From: Streptomyces eurocidicus
GTDB lineage: Bacteria; Actinomycetota; Actinomycetes; Streptomycetales; Streptomycetaceae
Length of the DNA stretch: 64,000 nt
Assembly (NCBI RefSeq): GCF_002891295.1
Contig: NZ_LGUI01000003.1
Location: forward strand, 1-64,000
Direction: 5' to 3'
This document shows, one piece after another, positions 39,919 to 49,184 of this stretch. The notes under the pieces were generated by a model. It worked only from the letters and a program-made list of their open reading frames with translations, searched no databases and was not told where the DNA came from. A program made the position numbers and the translations under genes. How positions within the stretch are numbered: the stretch's first letter is position 1; each line of letters starts with the position of its first letter.

Positions 39919-39938
39919 GGACTTCGGCGTCAACGTCT
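39919..39938. other. attR core
   Basis: Second copy of GGACTTCGGCGTCAACGTCT. Here it is followed by GA, restoring the TGA stop that the uninterrupted terD gene would use. Confidence 0.92.
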
Positions 39939-39963
39939 GACGTCCGCGTCCGCGGAAGTGAAG

Positions 39964-39993
39964 GAGGGGCCCCCGCTGTGGCGGGGGCCCCTC
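39964..39993 (+). terminator. Native terD terminator, displaced beyond attR
   Basis: A perfect 13-bp stem (39964-39976 with 39981-39993) with loop TGTG, 25 bp after the TGA at attR. In the unoccupied chromosome this would follow terD directly. Confidence 0.88.
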
Positions 39994-40039
39994 GGCGTCT
40001 CCGGGCGAGGACGCCCGCGACGGCTTTCTACCGCGTCGC

Positions 40040-43000
40040 CTACTGCGTCGGGTAGTGCTTCAGGAAGAGCGAGGTGGTGGTGTTACTCAGGCGATTGTTG
40101 ATCCCCTGGCCGCCCGTGTAGACCTTCGTCTCGTTTCCCGCCCAGTCGGAGAGGGGCGTACCGCCTTCCGCCAGGTGCTGGAACACGCTCGGGTCGGAGT
40201 CCGCCGAACCGAACTGGAAGACATCGTCGGAATACGCGTATGGCCGATATTCCTTGTACGCTCCGCCCTGTTTTGTCTGCTTGGTGAGAATGTTGTGGAA
40301 GAAGATGTTCTGCGGGCCGGAGCTTCCGGACCATTTGACCGCCTTGTTCCCCGCACTCCAGTAGATCGGCCACCAGGTTCCGGCGTCACCGCCACCGCCT
40401 TCGCCACCGCAGTTGACGGAGCAGCGGGAGGAGGCGTGTTCGTAGGGGACGTTCACCTTGTTGTTCTCGAAGAGGTTCCGGCGCTCCCAGCCGCCGTGCA
40501 GGTTGAGGTCGGAGTCGAAATCGTTCCCGATGGCCACGTTCCCGGAGGACGACCACTGGAAGGTGAAGTGCCGGAGGTTCCGGGTCGTGTTCGAGGCATA
40601 GAGCGAGTCCCAGACGCGGGAACCGCGCATATAGCCGTTTCCGCCCTTGCCCTTGTTCCAGGCCCCGTCGAAGTGGTTGTGCTCGATCTGCAGGTTCTTG
40701 GCCACCTCGGTCACCACCGGATGGGAGCCGGCCATTTCCCCGCGGACCCCGCGCACCCATGAGTTCGCCGCCCATTTGAAGACGATGCCGTGCATCGCGT
40801 ACTCGGGGGCGATGTTCCCGTAGTTGTGGACCGGGCAGTTCGGCTTCGATGCCTCGCACTGCGGGTCGGCCTGATAGCTGCCACCACCGAGCTTGGGCAT
40901 CCCGTCGAGCTTCTGGGTGAAGGAGAAGTCCTCGAACCCGACATCGGTGATCATCTTGAGCGGCGTCACCTTGCTCGGGTAGGGCGCCTTGGTGCCGTCC
41001 TGCAGCAGCGGGGAACCATCGGAGGTGGAATTGACCGGCAGGTCGAATTCCAGCGGCTTGTCGATGGTGACGGTGCCTCCGGCGGCATCGACGGAAGAGA
41101 TGTTGAAAACCTGCTGACGCATATGCAGGTTCTCCAGCCGGCCGGCGTTGGCGGTCGTGTCGACCTGCTGGGTCTGGTAGAACTTCAGGCTGTTCGCGGC
41201 GCCGACCCACAGGAAACCGCCGGGCTTGAACACCGACATGTTCGTCCCCGCCTTCAGGCGGATCACCCTGTCGCCCTGGCGCGCGGAGTAGTTCGCGTCC
41301 GCCGAGGAGCCGCTCAGCTCCACACCGGACTCCCAGTGCTGGTTGACCGACCCCTCGAAGATGTCCCGCCGGTTCTCCGGCAGCTTCGAGATGTCACCGC
41401 ACATCCTGAGGTGCTTGGCCGACACCTCCCGCGTCTGGACGCGGAACAGTCCGCGTCCGGGCCAGATCCACCCGCCCGTTCCGACGATCTCCCCGATCTT
41501 TCCGGGGCATTTGTAGGTCATCGAGAGCTGGTCCCACCGGGCACCCTTGTCGTCCAGGGTGTCGTACGCGGTGGCCGCGTCCGGGCGGAACACCAGTCGG
41601 GTGGCGACCCCCTGGCCTCGTATCACCAGGTAAGAGGCGTCGACGGACAGCTGCTTGCTGACGTTGAGCTCCCCCTCGGGAAGCTCGATGACGGACAGCC
41701 TGCTGCGGCTCGCACCCGGGGTGCAGTCGGTGCGGATGTGGTCGATGGCCTTCTGCAGGCCCGCCGTGTCGTCGGCGCCGTCATTGGGCGACACCCCGTA
41801 CTTGCTCTTCAGGTCCGACGGGCTGATCCGGCAGCGCGGCTCCCGGGTGTACGCCGAGCTGCCCGGCAGCGGTTCGCCGCCCCGGTAGCCGGCCCCGCTC
41901 CAGTCCGGCAGCCCTCCGACCGGTCCCCGGCGGTTGCCCTTGGCGAAGACCTGGCTGGCGTCGTCGAGGGTGTCCGGGGAATCGCCGGGTCTGCCGGCGC
42001 ACACGGAGGTCACCGGAGTGGTGTCGTCGAGTTCGGCCACCGCCTTGGCCAGGCAGGCCGAGAGCGCCCGCTGCCCGTAGTAGTTCGGGTGGATGCCCTC
42101 CTGCTGGTGGCCCTGCGACGTCCAGCCGGCGTCCTTGGTGCCTTCGAACAGATAGGGCACCCAGCGCACCCACTCGGCGCGCTCCGCGTCGAGCGGCCGG
42201 GCCAGGGTGTGGGAGGAGTCCGCCTGCTGGGCGGCCTTCCCGCACAGTTCATGCCCGGCGAACGCCTTCTGCAGGTCCAGGAAGGAAACCTTCGCCTGGC
42301 CGGCCGCCTCGCTCAGCATGGTGCTGATCCGGGGGATCACCGAATCGCGGGCCCAGTCGGAGTCCTGGTCGAGGAACGGGCAGCCGCCGTCGGCGTAGCG
42401 CCCGAAGGGCTTGGCCGACTTCTCCGGGTAGCGGTAGTCACCGCTCGCGGGCAGCGGGTTCGGGTAGGACTGGAGCACGATCCGGTAGCTGTCGTCACCC
42501 CGGCCGGCGGCGCGCATGGTCGTGCGGATCGCGTCGAGGGACTTGATCACATCGGCCTTCGTCGTCGCCAGGCCCTCGGCGAAGCCCTGCTCCTTCGCGG
42601 CACGGCATCCGTGGTTGTTCACGGACGGGTAGAGGTATGCCTTGGCGCATTCCTGGAGGATCTCGGCGAACTTCAGGTCGTTGCCACCGATGGACAGGAC
42701 GATCAGGCCGATCTCGTGGGTGTCGGCGATCTCCCGCAGGGCCTCGACCTGGGGCCGCTGGCCCTTGAACGGCTCCGAGGTGACATGGGCGGTGGTCGCC
42801 CCCGAGCAGGCGATGTTAAACCGTTTGGCCCCGGGGAACCTCGCCAGCTCGGCGCCTTGGATCTCCGCGGAGTCCGAGCGGTCGCATGCCTTGTCGCCCT
42901 TCTCGGCGTAGGAGGTGTCGCCGTAGACCCGCGCCGGGTCGTGGCCGCACTTGCTCTCGTCCGCGTTGCAGTCGACGGCCGCGCGGTCCGTGCCCCAGGC

Positions 43001-44113
43001 CGAACCGTCGGCATAGCTGTTGGCATTGCCCGCCCAGCGCCCGGCCTCGCCGGAGATATAGCTGTCGCCCATCGAGACGACGGCCCCGGGATTGCCGCAC
43101 ATGCCGGGGGCCGGCGCGGCGAGGGACCGGGAGGCGCGTGCGAACTGCTGGTAGACGGTGGGAGCGCTCCAGTACGCGTCGCACACGGGAGCCGTCACGG
43201 GGGCGAATCTCACCGGCCAGTGGTCGGAGCCGCCGTTCTTGCTGTTCACCGATACCGCGAGGTTCGTCAGCGGTTCGCTGGAGACCATGAAGTCCAGCGG
43301 GAAGCCGGACAGCTGCGTGGGGACCGGGAAACCGTCCGGCTGGCCGTTCCCGCTGGCGTAGTAGGTGGCGGGCCAGCCCTGACGGAATGTCCAGGCGTGG
43401 CTGTTGAAGTCGCCCAGCGCCCGCCACGGCTGACCGGCCATCTGCTGGTTGATGGTGTTGATCAGGGCGACGGAATGCGGATTGGGGGTGTCGCCGGAGC
43501 GGATCGATGCCGCGTGGATGTCGAAGTACCACGTGCCGTTGACCCGCACACCGACCGCGGGGCGCGACCGGATCCACTTGGCGGGGTTCGGGCCGCTGTC
43601 GACCGCCGTGATGACCTTGATGTCGGCGGGCCCGGCCAGCGGATTCCTCAGCCAGATCGCCATGGACTTCGCCGAATTCCGCTGCGCGTCCGGATCGATT
43701 TCCTCGTCGTCGTCGGAGCCCCCGGTGCCCCAGTACCTCTTGTCCAGGATGTTCAGGTACACCAGGGTCCCCTTCCTCCTGGGCTCCCCCGGATCACCCC
43801 GGCCCGCGTCGCCCCAGCCCCCGATGGAAAGCCCGTATTTCAGGCTGGGAAGGCCGGTCACGGTCTTCGAGGTGTCGCCGCGGTTGTTGAAAAGCTCCTT
43901 CGAGTCATAACCCTTGGGCGGGGTGTTGACCTCCTGGAGCGCCAGGAGGTCGGACTCCTTGGTGAGGGCGGACTGGATGTGCTCCCATCGCGTGCCGCCC
44001 TGCGCGTTGAACGTGAGGGCTCTCGTCGTGACGTCGGCGACGGCATGGGCCTGTGCGGGTGTCAGCAGCACGGCGGCGGAGGCGAGCAGCACCAGACAGA
44101 GCGCCTGCGCCAT
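40040..44113 (-). CDS. Secreted CdtB-like nuclease / GDSL hydrolase / beta-helix fusion
   Basis: 1,357-residue exported protein. Signal peptide 1-25 (ending TPAQAHA). Residues about 28-305 form an endonuclease/exonuclease/phosphatase domain of CdtB type: Glu61 in LLALQEVN, SRPAVGVRVNG, His200 in YFDIHAAS, GDFN at 234-237, Asp297-His298 in GGSDHWPV. Residues about 340-705 form an SGNH/GDSL esterase: GDSY (Ser351), GGND (476-479), GIHPNYYG (His675). From about 735 (DWSGAGYRGG) to the end is a pectate-lyase-like right-handed beta-helix. All catalytic residues of the first two domains are present. The ATG at 44113 was chosen for the signal peptide. It may attack or bind another cell's DNA, lipids or glycans; the target is unknown. 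Confidence 0.85.
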   Translation of the reverse strand: MAQALCLVLLASAAVLLTPAQAHAVADVTTRALTFNAQGGTRWEHIQSALTKESDLLALQEVNTPPKGYDSKELFNNRGDTSKTVTGLPSLKYGLSIGGWGDAGRGDPGEPRRKGTLVYLNILDKRYWGTGGSDDDEEIDPDAQRNSAKSMAIWLRNPLAGPADIKVITAVDSGPNPAKWIRSRPAVGVRVNGTWYFDIHAASIRSGDTPNPHSVALINTINQQMAGQPWRALGDFNSHAWTFRQGWPATYYASGNGQPDGFPVPTQLSGFPLDFMVSSEPLTNLAVSVNSKNGGSDHWPVRFAPVTAPVCDAYWSAPTVYQQFARASRSLAAPAPGMCGNPGAVVSMGDSYISGEAGRWAGNANSYADGSAWGTDRAAVDCNADESKCGHDPARVYGDTSYAEKGDKACDRSDSAEIQGAELARFPGAKRFNIACSGATTAHVTSEPFKGQRPQVEALREIADTHEIGLIVLSIGGNDLKFAEILQECAKAYLYPSVNNHGCRAAKEQGFAEGLATTKADVIKSLDAIRTTMRAAGRGDDSYRIVLQSYPNPLPASGDYRYPEKSAKPFGRYADGGCPFLDQDSDWARDSVIPRISTMLSEAAGQAKVSFLDLQKAFAGHELCGKAAQQADSSHTLARPLDAERAEWVRWVPYLFEGTKDAGWTSQGHQQEGIHPNYYGQRALSACLAKAVAELDDTTPVTSVCAGRPGDSPDTLDDASQVFAKGNRRGPVGGLPDWSGAGYRGGEPLPGSSAYTREPRCRISPSDLKSKYGVSPNDGADDTAGLQKAIDHIRTDCTPGASRSRLSVIELPEGELNVSKQLSVDASYLVIRGQGVATRLVFRPDAATAYDTLDDKGARWDQLSMTYKCPGKIGEIVGTGGWIWPGRGLFRVQTREVSAKHLRMCGDISKLPENRRDIFEGSVNQHWESGVELSGSSADANYSARQGDRVIRLKAGTNMSVFKPGGFLWVGAANSLKFYQTQQVDTTANAGRLENLHMRQQVFNISSVDAAGGTVTIDKPLEFDLPVNSTSDGSPLLQDGTKAPYPSKVTPLKMITDVGFEDFSFTQKLDGMPKLGGGSYQADPQCEASKPNCPVHNYGNIAPEYAMHGIVFKWAANSWVRGVRGEMAGSHPVVTEVAKNLQIEHNHFDGAWNKGKGGNGYMRGSRVWDSLYASNTTRNLRHFTFQWSSSGNVAIGNDFDSDLNLHGGWERRNLFENNKVNVPYEHASSRCSVNCGGEGGGGDAGTWWPIYWSAGNKAVKWSGSSGPQNIFFHNILTKQTKQGGAYKEYRPYAYSDDVFQFGSADSDPSVFQHLAEGGTPLSDWAGNETKVYTGGQGINNRLSNTTTSLFLKHYPTQ

Positions 44114-44485
44114 CGCCCCGATCCCCTGCGGTTGTCCTCTACGTGACGGTCTGTGCCGCTGTCCGCGGCGGGATACCGCCGCTGATATCGGTATGGACAA
44201 GTACCCGACTCCTCTTGGGTCTGGTCGCGCGCGCGATATTAAAAAATACTTAAAGTGTGGATAAAGTAGCAGCTTGCGCACGCTGCCGAAGTAACCCTGC
44301 CGAGGAGCGGACCGCCCCCCTCCCCGCCCAGGACGCCTCGCTCCCCGGCGCCTCCCCCACCGGCTGCCGGGCGCCCGTCCCCGCGGACCGCCTGATCCCG
44401 TCGAGCAGCCGGCGCGCTCCGGTTCCCCTCACCCACCCGGCGTACTGTGGTCCGAGGCGTTCAACTTCTCCCGACGGGCGGGGTC

Positions 44486-45703
44486 ATGGCGGCGACGACA
44501 CTCGGAGACCGGCTGGGCGAACTGCGTGTACGGCGCGGGCTGACCCAGGAGGGGCTGGCCGAGAAGGCCCGGCTCAGCGTCGACACCGTGCGGAAGCTGG
44601 AGCAGAACCAACGCTTCACCGCACGGATGAGTACCCTCAACAATCTCGCGCGCGCTCTCGACGTCGAGACGTCCGTGCTGCTGGGTCCGCCCGCCGTGCT
44701 GGAGTCGGCCCCCGGCCACGACCCGCCGAGCATTCTCGCTCTCCGGCAGGCGGTGACACCGCTGTCAGGCTTTCCCGGCCTCGGCCCCGCCACGGAGGAG
44801 GAGTGCGAACCCCCGACCGTGGTGGAGCTGCGCGAGGCCATCCGCAGCACGGAAACCGTCCGCCGACGCGGCGAGTTGACGAAGATCACCGCGCTGCTGC
44901 CGACGCTGCTGGCCGATGCCCGCGCCGCTGTACGCCAGCACTCCGGCGCGGACCGGGCGGCCTGCTACGCGGTGCTCGCCGAGGCATATCAGGTGGCCGC
45001 CACCACACTTACGGCCTTCGGCAAGGAGGACGCGGCGTACACCGCGCTGGAGCGGTCGATGGAAGCGGCGGCGCGGTCCGACGACCCTCATCTGGAGGTC
45101 ATCGGGGTCTCCACGCTGTCGTGGATCTTCACGAAGCAGGGGCGTGTGGCCGATGCCGAGCGAGCCGCCGTACGCATGGCCGAGCGGATCGAGCCGGGCT
45201 TCCGGTCGGCGCCCCTCGACCTCTCCCTGTGGGGGATCCTGCTGCTGCGCGGCGCGACGGCGGCCGTGCGGGCGGAGCACGGGGACACCGCGGAGGAACT
45301 GCTGTCCCTGGCGACCGCGGCCGCGGCCAGGATCGGGACCGACAGACTCGACTACGCGACGCCGTTCGGCCCCACGAACGCCGGGGTCGCCGCGGTGAAC
45401 GCCTTTGTGGACATGGGCAAGCCGGACAAGGCCCTCGACCGGGCAGCGCTCATCCCCGGTCTCGGAAGCCTGCCCCCCACATGGCTCGCGCGCCATTTCC
45501 TCGACCGCGCTCAGGCATACGCGGAGATGCGGCGGGACGGCGAGGCCACCCGCGCCCTGCTGGCGGCCGAGCGCACCGCCCCGGAGTGGATGCGGTACCA
45601 CGCGTCGTCCCGCCACCTCGTGGCCGAGCTCCGGGGGCGTGAGCTGCGCCGCAGCTCGCCCATCAAGGATCTCGCGCTCCGCCTGGAGATCGAGGCCGGG
45701 TAG
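44486..45703 (+). CDS. XRE-family regulator with TPR-like sensor domain
   Basis: 405 residues: N-terminal HTH (about 5-62, LGELRVRRGLTQEGLAEKAR then VDTVRKLEQ) and a long all-helical region (about 120-400) of TPR-type repeats (CYAVLAEAYQVAATTL, LERSMEAAARSDDPHL, ARHFLDRAQAYAEM). This build is common in Streptomyces regulators that respond to peptides or small ligands. It is divergent from the large secreted fusion gene, about 370 bp away, and could regulate it. ATG at 44486 preceded only by a weak GGCGGGG. Confidence 0.85.
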   Translation: MAATTLGDRLGELRVRRGLTQEGLAEKARLSVDTVRKLEQNQRFTARMSTLNNLARALDVETSVLLGPPAVLESAPGHDPPSILALRQAVTPLSGFPGLGPATEEECEPPTVVELREAIRSTETVRRRGELTKITALLPTLLADARAAVRQHSGADRAACYAVLAEAYQVAATTLTAFGKEDAAYTALERSMEAAARSDDPHLEVIGVSTLSWIFTKQGRVADAERAAVRMAERIEPGFRSAPLDLSLWGILLLRGATAAVRAEHGDTAEELLSLATAAAARIGTDRLDYATPFGPTNAGVAAVNAFVDMGKPDKALDRAALIPGLGSLPPTWLARHFLDRAQAYAEMRRDGEATRALLAAERTAPEWMRYHASSRHLVAELRGRELRRSSPIKDLALRLEIEAG

Positions 45704-45810
45704 GACGCCACGCCCTACCCCGTCCGATGACTCGGACGCCCCGCCCCTGGGCCGGGCCCCTGCCGTCCCCCAAGGTTCCTCACACGGTCACCGACGACTT
45801 GGGGGTACCC

Positions 45811-46038
45811 ATGCACGACTCCGACGGTCCTCTCCCCTCCTTCGCCTCCCCGGTTCCCTCGACGGAGCCGGCCTCCCCGGCGGCGGCCGGAAGCGGGTTC
45901 CGGAACCCGGCGGGCTACCAGGATTGCGCCTGCCTCAGCGGGGAACGCCGAACCGCCCGGCTCGCCGGGGATCACAGCAAGGCGACCGACTACACCGTCC
46001 TCCTCCGACGCCACTGGCGCAGTGTCCACCGCGCGTAA
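45811..46038 (+). CDS. Possible small protein after the XRE-TPR gene
   Basis: 75-residue frame MHDSDGPLPSFASPVPSTEP, then a Pro/Ala-rich stretch, CAC and a basic end (LLRRHWRSVHRA). GGGGG lies five bases before the ATG and codon bias is acceptable. No family recognised. It could be a short peptide gene partnered with the upstream regulator or a spurious frame. Confidence 0.35.
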   Translation: MHDSDGPLPSFASPVPSTEPASPAAAGSGFRNPAGYQDCACLSGERRTARLAGDHSKATDYTVLLRRHWRSVHRA

Positions 46039-46246
46039 CGAAAAGGGCCGTGGCACGCCCGGCAGGCAGGGGTGACGACGCAGTCGGTTTCGTTCCGGGT
46101 CCGGCCTCGGCCGCGGCCCGCGTCGGACGGGCGTCGCCCGGACGCACCGTGAGGCAGAAGCCGGGGATCAACCGTCAGCTATCGCGTAACGTCACGACGG
46201 TACATAGCGATCGACTCGGCATATTTACGGTCTCACGGGAGTCATC

Positions 46247-47656
46247 ATGAAAAGACGCGTCTTCCTCGCCGGCACCCTGCTGGGCGCGGCCGGCCTCGCC
46301 GCTCTGCCGACCGGCGCCTCGGCGGCCTCACCGAAGGTGAATTCCCTGGCCGACCTCCAGAAGGAGATCGACCGCGCGGCGCCCGGCGACCGAATAGTCC
46401 TGGCCGACGGCACGTACACCGCCCCGTCCGGGGGCATCCGCGTCACCGGGCGGAACGGCACCGGGAACGCGCCGATCGAAATCGTCTCGGAATCGCGCGG
46501 CGGCGCGGTGCTGCAGGGCGAACTCGGCTTCGTCTTCCGGAATTCCAGCTTCATCACCGTCAGCGGCTTCGCCTTCCGGCAGAGCGGCACCCTGGAGATC
46601 CCGGCGAATTCCTCGGACATCCGGCTGACCCGCAACGACTTCCGGTTCGCCGACGTCAGCGGGCGCGACTGGGTCGTCGTACGGGGCGACAACGTCAAGC
46701 TCGACCGGAATCGCTTCCACGACCGGAAGACCGAGGGCATCTTCGTCGTCCTCGACGGCGCCGACGCGAAGACCGTCGCGCAGAACCTGCACCTGTTCAA
46801 GAACCACTTCTTCGGGCACAGCTTCGCCGGTGACAACGGCGGCGAGGCCGTCCGGCTCGGCGACAGCGCCCGCGCGCTGCTCAGCGCGAAGGCGGTCGTG
46901 GAATACAACCTCTTCGAGAAGTGCGACGGGGACCCCGAGGCGATCTCGGTCAAGACCTCGGAGAACACCGTTCAGTACAACACCGTGCGCGACAGCCGCG
47001 GCGGAATCGTGCTGCGCCACGGCAACCGCTCCACAGTGCAGGGGAATTACCTGCTCGGCGGCACCGAGGGCATCCGCGTTTACGGCAATGACCATCTGAT
47101 CGTCAACAACTACCTCGGCGACCTCAAGGGGCGCGCCCTGGTGATCGGCAGCGGCACCGCCCGCGACCACCGCCCCGACGAGCCGGCCGGCGACCGCCGG
47201 GGCAACGACGCGTGCGACCGCGCGGTGATCGTGCACAACACCCTGTACGGCAACCCCAAGTCGCTCTCGGGCGAGGGCCGCGACTTCGCGCCGAAGGACG
47301 TGGTCGTCGCCGACAACCTGCTGGTGGGCGGCTCCGGCAGCCTGGTCTCGATGGGGAAGACCGAGGGCTTCACCTGGCAGGGCAACATCCTGTGGGGCTC
47401 CGCGTCCGACGGCAACATCCCCTCCGGCGGCTTCCGCCGGGTCGACCCGCTGCTGCGGCAGGAGTCCGACGGGGTGTACCGGCTGTCGGCGGGCAGCCCC
47501 GCGATCGGCGCGGCGACGCTGAAGAGCCGGACCGTCACCGAGGACATCGACGGCCACCCGCGCGGCGGCTCCCGTGACGTCGGCGCGGACCAGTACGCGA
47601 CGGCGCCCCCGGTCCGCCGCCCCCTCACGGCCACGGACGTGGGCCCGAACGCCTGA
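46247..47656 (+). CDS. Secreted PL6-type polysaccharide lyase
   Basis: 469-residue exported beta-helix enzyme. Twin-Arg-like leader MKRRVFLAGTLLGAAGLAAL with cleavage after GASAA. The body is a right-handed beta-helix of the chondroitinase-B/alginate-lyase family PL6: DRIVLADGTYT, NGGEAVRLGDS (calcium-binding Asn/Glu region, about 195-205), EKCDGDPEAISVKTSENTV with the catalytic Lys (about 225-243) and GGIVLRHGNRS with the catalytic Arg (about 255-265). Likely substrates are alginate or dermatan/chondroitin-like uronides. It ends in a short Pro-rich tail. Good upstream promoter space; no transporter or partner lyase nearby. Confidence 0.87.
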   Translation: MKRRVFLAGTLLGAAGLAALPTGASAASPKVNSLADLQKEIDRAAPGDRIVLADGTYTAPSGGIRVTGRNGTGNAPIEIVSESRGGAVLQGELGFVFRNSSFITVSGFAFRQSGTLEIPANSSDIRLTRNDFRFADVSGRDWVVVRGDNVKLDRNRFHDRKTEGIFVVLDGADAKTVAQNLHLFKNHFFGHSFAGDNGGEAVRLGDSARALLSAKAVVEYNLFEKCDGDPEAISVKTSENTVQYNTVRDSRGGIVLRHGNRSTVQGNYLLGGTEGIRVYGNDHLIVNNYLGDLKGRALVIGSGTARDHRPDEPAGDRRGNDACDRAVIVHNTLYGNPKSLSGEGRDFAPKDVVVADNLLVGGSGSLVSMGKTEGFTWQGNILWGSASDGNIPSGGFRRVDPLLRQESDGVYRLSAGSPAIGAATLKSRTVTEDIDGHPRGGSRDVGADQYATAPPVRRPLTATDVGPNA

Positions 47657-47838
47657 GCGCTCCGCCGGAACTCCGGCGAGTCGTCCGTGAGTGCGTCGTG
47701 GCTGGTCGGGGTGTGACCCAGGTAAGACGAGAAGCCGCCAGTAGTTGATCTTGAGGGTTCCGGATGGTGGTAGCCGTCACCCGTTCGACTCAGTGTCGTT
47801 GATCGCGATGTTGGCTGCCGCCTGGGCCGGAGTGAGCT

Positions 47839-49184
47839 GTGACCTCGATCGAACGGACCGCGCTACCCGCGGTTCAAGCGGCTGATCACCGCTCAGGAGC
47901 TCCATCTGTTCTTCTCGCCGACGCGGGAGGGGCGGCGTGGGCAGCTGAGCGGATGGATTCCAACGGACATCAGCTCGCGCTGCTGCCGGCTCTGAAGTCG
48001 TACCAGAGGATGGGACGTTTCCCGAAGTCCGGCGAGTACCCGGAGATAGTGGTCGATTTCGTACGCCGGGTGGTCGAGCTGCCGGAGGGGACCAAGCCCT
48101 TGTTCGCGGCGGGCCGGACCGCTGAGCGTCAGCGTACGGATGTGCGCCGGCGGGTGGGGGGCGACATACAGGCAGGCCAAGGCCCGCCGGATCGTTGCGG
48201 AGGCGATCCGGAAGGAGGCTGCGGCGAAGAACCGCCCGGCCGATCTGATCAATATCGCGCTGGAGAAGGTGGTCGCGGCCGGGCTGGAGCTGCCGGCGTT
48301 TTCCACCTTCGATGCGATGGCCTCGAAGATCCGCGGTGAGGTGAACGCTTCGATTTGTGCGGGCATCCACGGCCGGATGAGCGCGGGGCAGCGGGCGGGG
48401 CTGCGGCTGCGGCTGCGGCTGCGGCTGCGGCTGCGGCTGCGGCTGCGGCTGCGGCTGCGGCTGCGGCTGCGGCTGCGGCTGCGGCTGCTGGAGGAACGTG
48501 GCGAGGACGGCAAGACGCCGTTCCATCATCTGCAGAAGCCCGCGCAGGGCCCGAGCTGGTCGCATTTCCGTCGTCTGGCCGATCACCTGGAGTGGGTGGA
48601 CAAGCTCGGTGACACCGGTGTGTGGATGGAGTCGGTGGCCTCGGGGAAGATCACCGATTTTGCCGGGGAGGCGGACGCGGCGGACGCCTCGGTGCTGCGG
48701 GACTACGCCGTGGTGAAGCGGGTCGCGGTGCTGGCGTGCCTGGCGCACAAGGCGAGGATGCGGGTCCGTGATGACCTGGCGACGATGTTCTGCAAGCGGG
48801 TGGCAACGAAGGTCAAACGGCCAAGGCGGAGCTGGAGGAGATCCGCCTGCGTGAGCAAGAGATGGTCGAGGCCCTGATCGGGAACTACCTGACCGTCCTG
48901 AAGAACATCGACGCCGACGGCCCGGCCCAGGCCGCGCTGGTGAAGGCTGCGGCCATGACCGGCGAGGCGGTGAGCGCCAGCTCCTTCAGGAGAGCTGGGA
49001 GATCGATCCCGAGGACCTGGCCCAGATCACGCCGTACCTGACCGCGCACATCAACCGGTTCGGTGAGTACTCCACCCACGAGCTCGGCATCACCCCGGAG
49101 GCGTACGACTCGAAGCTGGACGCGGACTTCACCCAGCTCCGCGGCGAGAACCCGGCCGCCGACGGATTCGGCCAGGCCGCCTGA
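47839..49184 (+). pseudogene. Degraded Tn3-family transposase
   Basis: Pieces in several frames reassemble into a Tn3-family transposase: N-terminal DUF4158 region (GHQLALLPALKSYQRMGRFP, EIVVDFVRRVVELPEGTKPL, RTAERQRTDVRRRVG), middle (KEAAAKNRPADLINIALEKV, ICAGIHGRMSAGQRAGL, ITDFAGEADAADASVLRDYA) and the C-terminal end (LAQITPYLTAHINRFGEYST through FTQLRGENP, stop at 49184). Several frameshifts occur in the first 500 bp, and the segment holding most of the catalytic DDE domain is deleted near 48970-48985. The hexanucleotide expansion sits inside it. No terminal inverted repeats or resolvase were seen. Confidence 0.88.
48401..48484. repeat. (CTGCGG)14 hexanucleotide repeat
   Basis: Fourteen perfect tandem copies of CTGCGG (84 bp) followed by CTGCTG. 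In the transposase frame it encodes a Leu-Arg run where intact relatives have a short LLRLLEE, so about 13 units are extra. The antisense frames would read Pro/Gln or Arg/Ser runs. Confidence 0.97.

Larger units (their letters stand above)
28714..39938. mobile_element. 11.2-kb integrated element, candidate phage satellite
   Basis: Bounded by the 20-bp direct repeat GGACTTCGGCGTCAACGTCT (28714-28733 and 39919-39938) and inserted in the 3' end of terD. Contents left to right: integrase, repressor-like HTH, leader peptide and Xis-like HTH, Cys-rich protein, scaffold-like protein, P22-type major capsid protein, BRCT-like/Lsr2 protein, DUF3987 ATPase, six small minus-strand genes, XRE-DUF5753 and DUF397. 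It lacks portal, terminase, tail, lysin and FtsK/TraSA-type genes. Composition is slightly lower in GC than the flanks. Confidence 0.88.

Noticed and set aside
28714..39938. Classification as an actinomycete integrative conjugative element (AICE)
   Set aside because: Integrase, Xis and a replication protein fit, but there is no FtsK/SpoIIIE-type translocase or Spd gene, and a phage capsid gene is present.
28714..39938. Classification as an ordinary degraded prophage
   Set aside because: Not fully excluded, but the genes are intact, compact and terminator-bounded, with both att sites and integrase preserved; no fragments of tail, portal or terminase genes were seen.
40790..44146. 1,118-codon open frame on the plus strand
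   Set aside because: Antisense to the CdtB-GDSL-beta-helix gene, which has signal peptide and catalytic motifs; the plus frame has none.
48401..48484. Hexamer array as a CRISPR-like repeat
   Set aside because: No spacers; it is a perfect microsatellite inside a transposase frame.
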